DNA of 64,000 nt from assembly GCF_963676685.1 (NCBI RefSeq), contig NC_092355.1:67835006-67899005 (forward strand). The letters run 5' to 3'. Origin of the DNA: Mytilus edulis. Its lineage: Eukaryota > Mollusca > Bivalvia > Mytilida > Mytilidae. The notes beneath the pieces are model-generated. The model had not been told where the DNA came from, did no database searches, and saw only the letters and a program-made list of their open reading frames with translations. Positions 12,055-25,300 of the stretch are shown one piece after another (position 1 is the stretch's first letter; every line of letters starts with the position of its first letter). The position numbers and the translations under genes are program-made.

Positions 12055-12350
12055 TTTAGTAGTCAACACTACACTTCGGTGTTGACATGAATATCAATAA
12101 TGTGGTCATTTTTATAAATTTCCTGTTTACAAAACTTTGAATTTTTCGAAAAACGAAGGATTTTCTTATCCCAAGCATAGATTACCTTAGCTGTATTTGG
12201 CACAACGTTTTGGAATTTTGGATCCTCAATGCTCTTCTACTTTGTACTTGTTTGGCTTTATAAATATTTTTCTCTGATGAGTCTTATGTAAACGAAACGC
12301 GCGTCTGGCGTACTAAATTATAATCCAGGTACCTTTGACAAGTCACATGA
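12055..12350 (+). repeat. Dispersed repeat, CTTCGGTGTTGACATGAATATC family
   Basis: It runs from CTTCGGTGTTGACATGAATA through TTGGATCCTCAATGCTCTTC and TTTGGCTTTATAAATATTTT to ACGAAACGCGCGTCTGGCG. I recognise this ordered series as a very common mussel repeat. It lies in the intron between the micro-exon and the first Death-domain exon and is related to the 3462-3575 (reverse) and 35,636-35,840 copies. Confidence 0.8.
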
Positions 12351-12903
12351 CATTGTTGTGTTTCTAAACTATTTCTTAACATGTCAACAACGTTGTCAGA
12401 ATGTTGCAAAATGAACGAAAGAGCCAATGAATAGATGGAATACAAATCAGCTTGACATAAAATAATACTCTGTTAATGTCACATGAATCTATACGAAATA
12501 TATTTTTCACAGTTTTTACAAACAAACACATTTTCCTAGTGGATGCTCCACATCAGAAACATTTAAATCAGCGCATGTTGTTGGTTGCTGTATTTAGTAG
12601 TCAATATTTTCGAATAACTTGTTGCCTGGCAAATAGACTTCTCTTTTAGATTGCTTGACATTTCGTCATTTTATCCAATGAAATGACTGTTAATGCCGTA
12701 CGATAATCTGTAGTTTTCGTATCTTTATATGATTTTCATAATGTATTCATTATGCATCTCCTAATATCGACATATGTCAAAAGATTATACTGACATGGTT
12801 ACTATTTTCTTCAGTGTTCTTTTGTCCAATATTTTAAACATAGATAAAATTATGTACCACTTTTGAGATACATACAAATTATCACACAACTAATTATACT
12901 TAC

Positions 12904-12934
12904 CTTGACAATTATCATCACACTGATCGTTCTT
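12904..12934 (-). CDS. 31-nt micro-exon of the Death-domain gene
   Basis: On the minus strand an acceptor (CATTTCTACAG, ending at 12935) and a donor (GTAAGT, 12898-12903) enclose 31 nt reading KNDQCDDNCQ. The last base completes a Gly codon with the exon at 11,975. The matched phases and consensus signals support a real exon. Upstream exons were not found; they may lie beyond the recognised sequence or in the repeats at 13-16 kb. Confidence 0.6.
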
Positions 12935-13281
12935 CTGTAGAAATGAAATTATTCGAACTTTGAAAATCAATATGACAAAGTTGTGTAGTACAACATCAGA
13001 TTATAAAAGTTTAAAATAAAACGTAAGGCATAAGTAAAAAGAAACCAACACACTGACAACACAATGACAACAATTAAATAAAAACAAATATACAGTTTTA
13101 AATTGAGCAATATAGAATTGGAATCATAAAAAAAAATCATATTACTAGTATATCTTAAAAAACTATCAATGATTAACACATGCTTGTCTAAAACACAAAA
13201 CCCCCTCATCATGTAATACGGTGACCTATGGTTGTTAATGTCTGTGTCAAATGCTCTTTTGTGGAGAATTGGCAATCATAC

Positions 13282-13352
13282 AAGAGAGGGGAAAGATATC
13301 AGAGGAACATTCAAACTTTTAGGTACAAAATAAACTGACAACGCCATCGCAA
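13282..13352 (-). repeat. Short copy of the 44.85-kb 3'-region repeat
   Basis: It contains AGAGGGGAAAGATATCAGAG and AAACTGACAACGCCATCGC, which match the 44.87-44.93 kb segment. It is followed by a run of about 16 A residues at 13,351-13,366. Confidence 0.7.
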
Positions 13353-13499
13353 AAAAAAAAAAAAAACAGCACACTTATCACAACACCAAAAAACAAATGA
13401 CTTAGCAAACTTTCCTTTGTTTATTTATATTTGGTTTAATTTCTTAGTTAATTCTAGTTCAAAACCGGGGTCTTCATTATTGTAATATTCTCTTGATTT

Positions 13500-13868
13500 A
13501 TATGGAATTTGCTTAATTTCTGGCAATACTAATCATTTAATATATATATATAAGTCAAGTAATGTTGTCATTTTAATGTTATACTTAACATTACCATGAA
13601 ATCGGGAGGTTTGGCGTGCCACAAAATCAGGTTCAACCCACCATTTTTTTCGTAAAAAGTCCTGTCCCAAGTTGGGAGGATGGCCATTGTTATAATATAG
13701 TTCGTTTCTTTGTGTGTTACATTTTAATGTTGTGTTTCTGTTGTGTCGTAGTTCTCTTATATTTGATGTGTTTCCCTCAATTTTAGTTTGTAACCAGGAT
13801 TTGTTTAAAACTTTTTTTTCTCAATCGATTTATGAATTTCGAACAGCGGTATACTACTGTTGCCTTTT
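13500..13868 (+). repeat. Dispersed repeat, long copy
   Basis: Ordered blocks are TGTTGTCATTTTAATGTTAT, GGGAGGTTTGGCGTGCCAC, GGTTCAACCCACCA, CCTGTCCCAAGTTGGGAGG, GATGTGTTTCCCTCAATTTT and GGTATACTACTGTTGCC. It is the most complete family member in this window. Confidence 0.8.
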
Positions 13869-14068
13869 TTATACAGCAGTTGTTATCTAATAGTTTGTGT
13901 CTATGAATGTTGCATTGTTTTGTTTTTTGGTGCACTTCTATATTCTGTTATTTCGTTGTTTTCTTCTCGTAGTTGATGTTTTCCTCGGTTTATTTTTGTT
14001 ACCAAGATTTGTTTTCTCTCAATCGATATCTGACTTTTGAACAGCGGTATACTACTGATGCCTTCAGT
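13869..14068 (+). repeat. Dispersed repeat, second copy in tandem
   Basis: It is immediately adjacent to the previous copy. It holds GTTGTTATCTAATAGTTTGT, GATGTTTTCCTCGGTTTATT and GGTATACTACTGATGCC. The 5' half of the family unit is missing, and the pair forms a head-to-tail dimer. Confidence 0.75.
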
Positions 14069-14394
14069 ATGGTTAACTGTATTAAACCAACATATAATGC
14101 AAAATGCAAAATTACATATTTCAATAATTTAGCAGGGATCCTAAAGACTTTTGATATCAGTTTATTGGATATTCAGTGTTTGCAATATATCTTGTTGTAA
14201 TTTTAAAGCCCATTACCAAAGAATAAAAAATTTGATTTGATGTATATTTTTATAGTTACTCTACTGAAATGAACAGCTACGTAGTTTTTAGTTACAACTC
14301 ATTAAAACTATGGAATCTACAATCATTTGTTTTAGTTATGAGCCAAAAAAGTTTTTTTTATCTGTTTTATTTTCGTTTAACAATAATTTTTTTT

Positions 14395-14875
14395 CCATTT
14401 TCAACTTTAAACATTCGTTTTCAACATTCAACATTCGTTTTTCAACTTTCGATTTTCACAACTTTCAAAATTCGTTTTAAACATGCAACATTCGATTTCA
14501 ACATTCAACAATTAACTTTCGATATCAACATTCAACATTCAAATTTTGTTATGTTGAACTTTTTTCACTTTTTTTTCAACATTCGTTTTTAAAATTTGTC
14601 ATTCGTTTTCAACATTCAACATTCTATTTTCAACATTAAGCACTCGTTTTCAACTTCAAAATTCGTTTTCAACTCTTGATTTTCAACTTTAATACAACAT
14701 TCTATTTTCAAATTTCGAATCTTGAATCGTGAAAACGAATTTTGAATCGTGAAAACGAATTTTGAATGTTCAAAACGAATTTTGAATGTTCAAAACGAAT
14801 TTTGAATGTTCAAAACGAATGTTGAAAGTTGAAAATCGAATGTTGCATGTTTAATACGAATATAAAACGTTGAAA
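14395..14875. repeat. CAACATTCGTTTT simple repeats in two opposed halves
   Basis: The left half (14,395-14,715) is built of CAACATTCGTTTT variants. The right half (14,717-14,870) is built of AAAACGAATTTTGAATGTTC variants, the reverse complement of the left unit. The open frame at 14.3-14.6 kb is only the repeat read through. Confidence 0.85.
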
Positions 14876-14899
14876 ACTATGGAAAGCCAACGGGGTCAA

Positions 14900-15330
14900 A
14901 ATTCTTTCTTCGTAACTTGTCAATTTGTAACTTGTAACTGTGTGATTTGTCAATTTGTATATTGCTGTTTTGTAAGTTGTCGATTCTTAAATTGTCAATT
15001 TGTATATAAATTTGCTGTTTTGTGACTTGTTGATTCGTTAAATGTCAATTTGTATATTGATGTTTTGTTACTTGTCGATTCGTAAATTGTCAATTTGTAT
15101 ATTATTGATGTTTTGTAACTTGTCGATTCGTTAAATGTCGATTTGTAAATTGTCAACTTGTATATTGATGTTCTAGCTGTAACTTGCCGATTGTAAATTG
15201 TCAATTTGTGTACTGATGTTTGTAACTTGTCGATTCGTTAATAATTATTGTCAATTTGTATATATATATTGATGTTTTGTAAATTGTTACATGTCGATTC
15301 GTTAAATGTCAATGTGTGATTTGTCAATGT
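14900..15330 (+). repeat. ~45-50-bp minisatellite (TTGTAACTTGTCGATTCG)
   Basis: About eight degenerate units follow the order CAATTTGTATATTGATG, TTTTGTAACTTGTCGATTCG, TAAATTGT. Unit length varies because of small indels. The minus-strand open frame rich in YKLTIYEST is an artefact of this repeat. Confidence 0.85.
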
Positions 15331-15339
15331 GTATGGAAC

Positions 15340-15565
15340 GCGTAAAGCACATTAATAGATAATCACAGTTTATCGGCGACAATGATAGATTATCGGTCGA
15401 CCATTATAGATGTACGGCGTAAAGTATACTTTACGGTCGACCATCATAGATGGTCTAATTAATGTGACTCGCTCGCAGACAATGATAGTTACTTCTTTGA
15501 TAATGCATTTACAGTCGACAAGGTGAATTGTTTCGACAATGATAGTTAACGTCGACCAAGTGAAT
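15340..15565. repeat. Cluster of short palindromic GGTCGACC-type repeats
   Basis: It contains repeated CGGTCGACCAT(T/C)ATAGAT and GACAATGATAG motifs, two SalI-type GTCGAC palindromes per unit, and a perfect 18-bp palindrome at 15,418-15,435 (CGTAAAGTATACTTTACG). Confidence 0.8.
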
Positions 15566-16185
15566 TAAAACACAAGTCGTAAATTCGATAATTTTAGATA
15601 AAACCGGAAATGCTAGCCAATTGTAAAATCGATTTTGATTGGCGGTCATCTTTTTTCTTTGGAAGTTAATTCCTTGAAGTTAATTCCTTAAAGCAAAAGT
15701 TACCCTATCTAAAACATGTTCAACAGGTGTATGTAAAAAAATAAATTTCGGACTTCACAAATTGAGACATCCCTGTATTAACTATGATGGTAAAGTGCAT
15801 CAGACTATTCGTGCAACAGAATGGACACAAGAGGAACATAGTTTCCAATTTTCAATCCACGAATATTGAAGCTTCTAGTAAAATTTAAAAGTTCCACACA
15901 TAACTAAAGTTTTGTTTTCCCTATCGTTTACAAAGTAAATTACCTTTTAATATTATATACATGTATATTTGTATTTTTTCTCTAAAAGGTTTGATTTTTA
16001 CAGGTAAATGCATATTACATGTGGCTAGATTATCACATGTTTACCTGTTATATTGCTAAAAGGTGTCAAAAGTTAAATTTATATAACAACTGGCACCAAT
16101 AAACGTTGACATAACCATGCGCGTAGCTACGTTTACGTCAAAACGCCCGGTGTCATATGGTATTTTGAACCCCCTAAAAATTGAA

Positions 16186-16255
16186 CCCGGGGTCAAAATA
16201 CCATGCGGTAAAATGACCCCGGGGTCATTATACCGCATGGTATTTTGACCCCGGG
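16186..16255. repeat. 70-bp near-perfect palindrome in the left arm
   Basis: It is centred on CCCC|GGGG at 16,220/16,221. All 35 base pairs match except one. It reads ...CCATGCGGTA...GACCCC and its complement, so it could extrude as a cruciform or fold as a hairpin. Confidence 0.95.
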
Positions 16256-16388
16256 GTCATTTTTCACATATGGTATTTTGAACCCCCCTGCGGTATATTG
16301 AACCCCCCTGTTTTTGATAAATAGTATTGCAGATAATCTAATTTACAATTTATTGGCTATCATTTTTTTTAATTTGTGGTTTTATATA

Positions 16389-19300
16389 GGGGGTTCAATA
16401 TACCGCAGGGGGGTCAAAATACCATGGCTAAGTAAAATATTTCAAAATATCTTTTCCAGTATATTAAATACATACAAACTACTTATTGAAGTAATAAAAC
16501 TATGTTAAGGATTTAGAATAGCTTGAATTTTTGAAATCCAAGGTCTATAGTAGGGGGTTCAATATTCCGCAGGGGTCAAAATACCATGGCTAAGTAAAAT
16601 TTTCAAAATATCTTTTTCAGTATATTAAATACATACAAACTACTTCTTGAAGTATTATAACTATGTTAAGGAGTTAGAATAGCTTGAATTTTTAAAATTC
16701 AAGGTCTATAGTAGGGGGTTCAATATACCGCAGGGGGGTCAAAATACCATGGCAAAGTAAAATTTTCAAAATATCTTTTCCAGTATATCAAATACATACA
16801 AACTTCTTATTGGAGTATTAAAACTACGTTAACAAGTTAGAATAGCTTGAATTTTTGAAATTCAAGGTCTATAGTACTTAGGGGGTTCAATATACCGCAG
16901 GGGGGTCAAAATACCATGGCTAAGTAAAATTTTCAAAATATCTTTTCCAGTTTATTAAATACATACAAACTACTTCTTGAAGTATTATAACTATGTTAAG
17001 GAGTTAGAATAGCTTGAATTTTTGAAATTCAAGGTCTATAGTACTTAGGGGGTTCAATATACCGCAGGGGGGTCAAAATACCATGGCTAAGTAAAATTTT
17101 CAAAATATCTTTTCCAGTTTATTAAATACATACAAACGACTTCTTGAAGTATTATAACTATGTTAAGGATTTAGAATAGCTTGAATTTTTAAAATTCAAG
17201 GTCTATAGTAGGGGGTTCAATATACCGCAGGGGGGTCAAAATACCATGGCTAAGTAAAATATTTCAAAATATCTTTTCCAGTATATTAAATACATACAAA
17301 CTACTTATTGAAGTAATAAAACTATGTTAAGGATTTAGAATAGCTTGAATTTTTGAAATCCAAGGTCTATAGTAGGGGGTTCAATATTCCGCAGGGGTCA
17401 AAATACCATGGCTAAGTAAAATTTTCAAAATATCTTTTTCAGTATATTAAATACATACAAACTACTTCTTGAAGTATTATAACTATGTTAAGGAGTTAGA
17501 ATAGCTTGAATTTTTAAAATTCAAGGTCTATAGTAGGGGGTTCAATATACCGCAGGGGGGTCAAAATACCATGGCAAAGTAAAATTTTCAAAATATCTTT
17601 TCCAGTATATCAAATACATACAAACTTCTTATTGGAGTATTAAAACTACGTTAACAAGTTAGAATAGCTTGAATTTTTGAAATTCAAGGTCTATAGTACT
17701 TAGGGGGTTCAATATACCGCAGGGGGGTCAAAATACCATGGCTAAGTAAAATTTTCAAAATATCTTTTTCAGTATATTAAATACATACAAACTACTTCTT
17801 GAAGTATTATAACTATGTTAAGGAGTTAGAATAGCTTGAATTTTTAAAATTCAAGGTCTATAGTAGGGGGTTCAATATACCGCAGGGGGGTCAAAATACC
17901 ATGGCAAAGTAAAATTTTCAAAATATCTTTTCCAGTATATCAAATACATACAAACTTCTTATTGGAGTATTAAAACTACGTTAACAAGTTAGAATAGCTT
18001 GAATTTTTGAAATTCAAGGTCTATAGTAGGGGGTTCAATATACCGCAGGGGGGTCAAAATACCATGGCTAAGTAAAATTTTCAAAATATCTTTTCCAGTT
18101 TATTAAATACATACAAACTACTTCTTGAAGTATTATAACTATGTTAAGGAGTTAGAATAGCTTGAATTTTTGAAATTCAAGGTCTATAGTACTTAGGGGG
18201 TTCAATACACCGCAGGGGGGTCAAAATACCATGGCTAAGTAAAATTTTCAAAATATCTTTTCCAGTTTATTAAATACATACAAACGACTTCTTGAAGTAT
18301 TATAACTATGTTAAGGATTTAGAATAGCTTGAATTTTTAAAATTCAAGGTCTATAGTAGGGGGTTCAATATACCGCAGGGGGGTCAAAATACCATGGCTA
18401 AGTAAAATATTTCAAAATATCTTTTCCAGTATATTAAATACATACAAACTACTTATTGAAGTAATAAAACTATGTTAAGGATTTAGAATAGCTTGAATTT
18501 TTGAAATCCAAGGTCTATAGTAGGGGGTTCAATATTCCGCAGGGGTCAAAATACCATGGCTAAGTAAAATTTTCAAAATATCTTTTTCAGTATATTAAAT
18601 ACATACAAACTACTTCTTGAAGTATTATAACTATGTTAAGGAGTTAGAATAGCTTGAATTTTTAAAATTCAAGGTCTATAGTAGGGGGTTCAATATACCG
18701 CAGGGGGGTCAAAATACCATGGCAAAGTAAAATTTTCAAAATATCTTTTCCAGTATATCAAATACATACAAACTTCTTATTGGAGTATTAAAACTACGTT
18801 AACAAGTTAGAATAGCTTGAATTTTTGAAATTCAAGGTCTATAGTACTTAGGGGGTTCAATATACCGCAGGGGGGTCAAAATACCATGGCTAAGTAAAAT
18901 TTTCAAAATATCTTTTTCAGTATATTAAATACATACAAACTACTTCTTGAAGTATTATAACTATGTTAAGGAGTTAGAATAGCTTGAATTTTTAAAATTC
19001 AAGGTCTATAGTAGGGGGTTCAATATACCGCAGGGGGGTCAAAATACCATGGCAAAGTAAAATTTTCAAAATATCTTTTCCAGTATATCAAATACATACA
19101 AACTTCTTATTGGAGTATTAAAACTACGTTAACAAGTTAGAATAGCTTGAATTTTTGAAATTCAAGGTCTATAGTAGGGGGTTCAATATACCGCAGGGGG
19201 CTCAAAATACCATGGCTAAGTAAAATTTTCAAAATATCTTTTCCAGTATATTAAATACATACAAACTACTTCTTGAAGTATTATAACTATGTTAAGGAGT

Positions 19301-22300
19301 TAGAATAGCTTGAATTTTTGAAATTCAAGGTCTATAGTACTTAGGGGGTTCAATATACCGCAGGGGGGTCAAAATACCATGGCTAAGTAAAATTTTCAAA
19401 ATATCTTTTCCAGTTTATTAAATACATACAAACTACTTATTGAAGTAATAAAACTATGTTAAGGATTTAGAATAGCTTGAATTTTTGAAATCCAAGGTCT
19501 ATAGTAGGGGGTTCAATATTCCGCAGGGGTCAAAATACCATGGCTAAGTAAAATTTTCAAAATATCTTTTTCAGTATATTAAATACATACAAACTACTTC
19601 TTGAAGTATTATAACTATGTTAAGGAGTTAGAATAGCTTGAATTTTTAAAATTCAAGGTCTATAGTAGGGGGTTCAATATACCGCAGGGGGGTCAAAATA
19701 CCATGGCAAAGTAAAATTTTCAAAATATCTTTTCCAGTATATCAAATACATACAAACTTCTTATTGGAGTATTAAAACTACGTTAACAAGTTAGAATAGC
19801 TTGAATTTTTGAAATTCAAGGTCTATAGTACTAAGGGGGTTCAATATACCGCAGGGGGGTCAAAATACCATGGCTAAGTAAAATATTTCAAAATATCTTT
19901 TCCAGTATATTAAATACATACAAACTACTTATTGAAGTATTAAAACTATGTTAAGGATTTAGAATAGCTTGAATTTTTGAATCCAAGGTCTATAGTAGGG
20001 GGTTCAATATTCCGCAGGGGTCAAAATACCATGGCTAAGTAAAATTTTCAAAATATCTTTTTCAGTATATTAAATACATACAAACGACTTCTTGAAGTAT
20101 TATAACTATGTTAAGGATTTAGAATAGCTTGAATTGTTAAAATTCAAGGTCTATAGTAGGGGCTTCAATATACCTCAGGGTGGTCAAAATACCATGGCTA
20201 AGTAAAATTTTCAAAATATCTTTTCCAGTATATTAAATACATACAAACTGCTTATTGGAGTATTATAACTATGTTAAGGAGTTAGAATAGCTTGAATTTT
20301 TGAAATTCAAGGTCTATAGTAGGGGGTTCAATATACCGCAGGGGGGTCAAAATACCATGGCTAAGTAAAATTTTCAAAATATCTTTTCCAGTTTATTAAA
20401 TACATACAAACTACTTCTTGAAGTATTATAACTATGTTAAGGAGTTAGAATAGCTTGAATTTTTGAAATTCAAGGTCTATAGTACTTAGGGGGTTCAATA
20501 TACCGCAGGGGGGTCAAAATACCATGGCTAAGTAAAATTTTCAAAATATCTTTTCCAGTTTATTAAATACATACAAACGACTTCTTGAAGTATTATAACT
20601 ATGTTAAGGATTTAGAATAGCTTGAAGTTTTAAAATTCAAGGTCTATAGTAGGGGGTTCAATATACCGCAGGGGGGTCAAAATACCATGGCTAAGTAAAA
20701 TATTTCAAAATATCTTTTCCAGTATATTAAATACATACAAACTACTTATTGAAGTAATAAAACTATGTTAAGGATTTAGAATAGCTTGAATTTTTGAAAT
20801 CCAAGGTCTATAGTAGGGGGTTCAATATTTCGCAGGGGTCAAAATACCATGGCTAAGTAAAATTTTCAAAATATCTTTTTCAGTATATTAAATACATACA
20901 AACTACTTCTTGAAGTATTATAACTATGTTAAGGAGTTAGAATAGCTTGAATTTTTAAAATTCAAGGTCTATAGTAGGGGGTTCAATATACCGCAGGGGG
21001 GTCAAAATACCATGGCAAAGTAAAATTTTCAAAATATCTTTTCCAGTATATCAAATACATACAAACTTCTTATTGGAGTATTAAAACTACGTTAACAAGT
21101 TAGAATAGCTTGAATTTTTGAAATTCAAGGTCTATAGTACTTAGGGGGTTCAATATACCGCAGGGGGGTCAAAATACCATGGCTAAGTAAAATATTTCAA
21201 AATATCTTTTCCAGTATATTAAATACATACAAACTACTTATTGAAGTATTAAAACTATGTTAAGGATTTAGAATAGCTTGAATTTTTGAATCCAAGGTCT
21301 ATAGTAGGGGGTTCAATATTCCGCAGGGGTCAAAATACCATGGCTAAGTAAAATTTTCAAAATATCTTTTTCAGTATATTAAATACATACAAACGACTTC
21401 TTGAAGTATTATAACTATGTTAAGGATTTAGAATAGCTTGAATTTTTAAAATTCAAGGTCTATAGTAGGGGGTTCAATATACCTCAGGGGGGTCAAAATA
21501 CCATGGCTAAGTAAAATTTTCAAAATATCTTTTCCAGTATATTAAATACATACAAACTGCTTATTGGAGTATTATAACTATGTTAAGGAGTTAGAATAGC
21601 TTGACTTTTTGAAATTCAAGGTCTATAGTAGGGGGTTCAATATACCGCAGGGGGGTCAAAATACCATGGCTAAGTAAAATTTTCAAAATATCTTTTCCAG
21701 TATATTAAATACATACAAACTGCTTATTGGAGTATTATAACTATGTTAAGGAGTTAGAATAGAATGAATTTTTAAAATTCAAGGTCTATAGTAGGGGGTT
21801 CAATATACCGCAGGGGGGTCAAAATACCATGGCTAAGTAAAATTTTCAAAATATCTTTTCCAGTATATTAAATACATACAAACTACTTACTGGAGTATTA
21901 TAACTATGTTAAGGAGTTAGAATAGAATGAATTTTTGAAATTCAAGGTCTATAGTAGGGGGTTCAATATACCGCAGGGGGGTCAAAATACCATGGCTAAG
22001 TAAAATTTTTAAAATATCTTTTCCAGTATATTAAATACATACAAACTACTGACTGGAGTAATATAACTATGTTAAGGATTTAGAATAGCTTGAATTTTTG
22101 AAATTCAAGGTCTATAGTAGGGGGTTCAATATACCACAGGGGGGTCAAAATGCCATGGCTGAGTAAAATTTTCAAAATATCTTTTCCAGTATATTAAATA
22201 CATACAAACTACTTATTGGAGTATTATAACTACAATGTATGTTAAGGAGTTAGAATTGCTTGAATTTTTGAAAATCAAGGTCTATAGAAGGGGGTTCAAT

Positions 22301-25300
22301 ATACTGCAGGGGGGGGGGGCAAAATACCATGGCTAAGTAAAATTTTCAAAATATCTTTTCCAGTATATTAAATACATACAAACTACTTATTGGAGTTTTA
22401 TAACTATGTTAAGGAGTTAGAATAGCTTGAATTTTTGAAATTCAAGGTCTATAGTAGGGGGTTCAATATACCGCAGGGGGGTCAAAATACCATGGCAAAG
22501 TAAAATTTTCAAAATATCTTTTCCAGTATATTAAATACATACAAACTTCTTATTGGAGTATTATAACTATGTTAAGGAGTTAGAATAGCTTGAATTTTTG
22601 AAATTCAAGGTCTATAGTAGGGGGTTCAATATACCGCAGGGGGGTCAAAATACCATGGCTAAGTAAAATTTTCAAAATATCTTTTCCAGTTTATTAAATA
22701 CATACAAACTACTTCTTGAAGTATTATAACTATGTTAAGGAGTTAGAATAGCTTGAATTTTTGAAATTCAAGGTCTATAGTACTTAGGGGGTTCAATATA
22801 CCGCAGGGGGGTCAAAATACCATGGCTAAGTAAAATTTTCAAAATATCTTTTCCAGTTTATTAAATACATACAAACGACTTCTTGAAGTATTATGACTAT
22901 GTTAAGGATTTAGAATAGCTTGAATTTTTAAAATTCAAGGTCTATAGTAGGGGGTTCAATATACCGCAGGGGGGTCAAAATACCATGGCTAAGTAAAATA
23001 TTTCAAAATATCTTTTCCAGTATATTAAATACATACAAACTACTTATTGAAGTATTAAAACTATGTTAAGGATTTAGAATAGCTTGAATTTTTGAAATCC
23101 AAGGTCTATAGTAGGGGGTTCAATATTCCGCAGGGGTCAAAATACCATGGCTAAGTAAAATTTTCAAAATATCTTTTTCAGTATATTAAATACATACAAA
23201 CTACTTCTTGAAGTATTATAACTATGTTAAGGATTTAGAATAGCTTGAATTTTTAAAATTCAAGGTCTATAGTAGGGGATTCAATATACCGCAGGGGGGT
23301 CAAAATACCATGGCAAAGTAAAATTTTCAAAATATCTTTTCCAGTATATCAAATACATACAAACTTCTTATTGGAGTATTAAAACTACGTTAACAAGTTA
23401 GAATAGCTTGAATTTTTGAAATTCAAGGTCTATAGTAGGGGGTTCAATATACCGCAGGGGGGTCAAAATACCATGGCTAAGTAAAATTTTCAAAATATCT
23501 TTTCCAGTATATTAAATACATACAAACTACTGACTGGAGTAATATAACTATGTTAAGGATTTAGAATAGCTTGAATTTTTGAAATTCAAGGTCTATAGTA
23601 GGGGGTTCAATATACCACAGGGGGGTCAAAATACCATGGCTGAGTAAAATTTTCAAAATATCTTTTCTAGTATATCAAATATATACAAACTACTTATTGG
23701 AGTATTATAACTATGTTATGGAGTTAGAATAGCTTGAATTTTTGAAATTCAAGGTCTATAGTAGGGGGTTCAATATACCGCAGGGGGGTCAAAATACCAT
23801 GGCTAAGTAAAATTTTCAAAATATCTTTTCCAGTATATTAAATACATACAAACTACTTATTGAAGTATTAAAACTATGTTAAGGTGTTAGAATAGGTTGA
23901 ATTTTTGAAATTCAAGGTCTATAGAAGGGGGTTCAATCTACCGCAGGGGGGTCAAAATACCATGGCTAAGTAAAATTTTCAAAATATCTTTTCCAGTTTA
24001 TTAAATACATACAAACTACTTCTTGAAGTATTATAACTATTATAATGTTAAGGAGTTAGAATAGCTTGAATTTTTGAAATTCAAGGTCTATAGTACTTAG
24101 GGGGTTCAATATACCGCAGGGGGGTCAAAATACCATGGCTAAGTAAAATTTTTAAAATATCTTTTCCAGTATATTAAATACATACAAACTACTGACTGGA
24201 GTAATATAACTATGTTAAGGATTTAGAATAGCTTGAATTTTTGAAATTCAAGGTCTATAGTAGGGGGTTCAATATACCACAGGGGGGTCAAAATACCATG
24301 GCTGAGTAAAATTTTCAAAATATCTTTTCCAGTATATTAAATACATACAACCTACTTATTGGAGTATTATAACTACAATGTATGTTAAGGAGTTAGAATA
24401 GCTTGAATTTTTGAAAATCAAGGTCTATAGAAGGGGGGTCAAGATACCATGGCTAAGTAAAATTTTCAAAATATCTTTTCTAGTATATCAAATATATACA
24501 AACTACTTATTGGAGTATTATAACTATGTTATGGAGTTAGAATAGCTTGAATTTTTGAAATTCAAGGTCTATAGTAGGGGGTTCAATATACCGCAGGGGG
24601 GTCAAAATACCATGGCTAAGTAAAATTTTCAAAATATCTTTTCCAGTATATTAAATACATACAAACTACTTATTGAAGTATTAAAACTATGTTAAGGTGT
24701 TAGAATAGGTTGAATTTTTGAAATTCAAGGTCTATAGTAGGGGGTTCAATCTACCGCAGGGGGGTCAAAATACCATGGCTAAGTAAAATTTTCAAAATAT
24801 CTTTTCCAGTTTATTAAATACATACAAACTACTTCTTGAAGTATTATAACTATTATAATGTTAAGGAGTTAGAATAGCTTGAATTTTTGAAATTCAAGGT
24901 CTATAGTACTTAGGGGGTTCAATATACCGCAGGGGGGTCAAAATACCATGGCTAAGTATAATTTTCAAAATATCTTTTCCAGTATATTAAATACATACAA
25001 ACGACTTCTTGAAGTATTATAACTATGTTAAGGATTTAGAATAGCTTGAATTTTTAAAATTCAAGGTCTATAGTAGGGGGTTCAATATACCGCAGGGGGG
25101 TCAAAATACCATGGCTAAGTAAAATATTTCAAAATATCTTTTCCAGTATATTAAATACATACAAACTACTTATTGAAGTATTAAAACTATGTTAAGGATT
25201 TAGAATAGCTTGAATTTTTGAAATCCAAGGTCTATAGTAGGGGGTTCAATATTCCGCAGGGGTCAAAATACCATGGCTAAGTAAAATTTTCAAAATATCT

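Noticed and set aside
12967..13275. 102-codon hydrophobic frame near the micro-exon
   Set aside because: It starts in a dispersed repeat and ends in AT-rich DNA; the hydrophobicity reflects T-rich codons.
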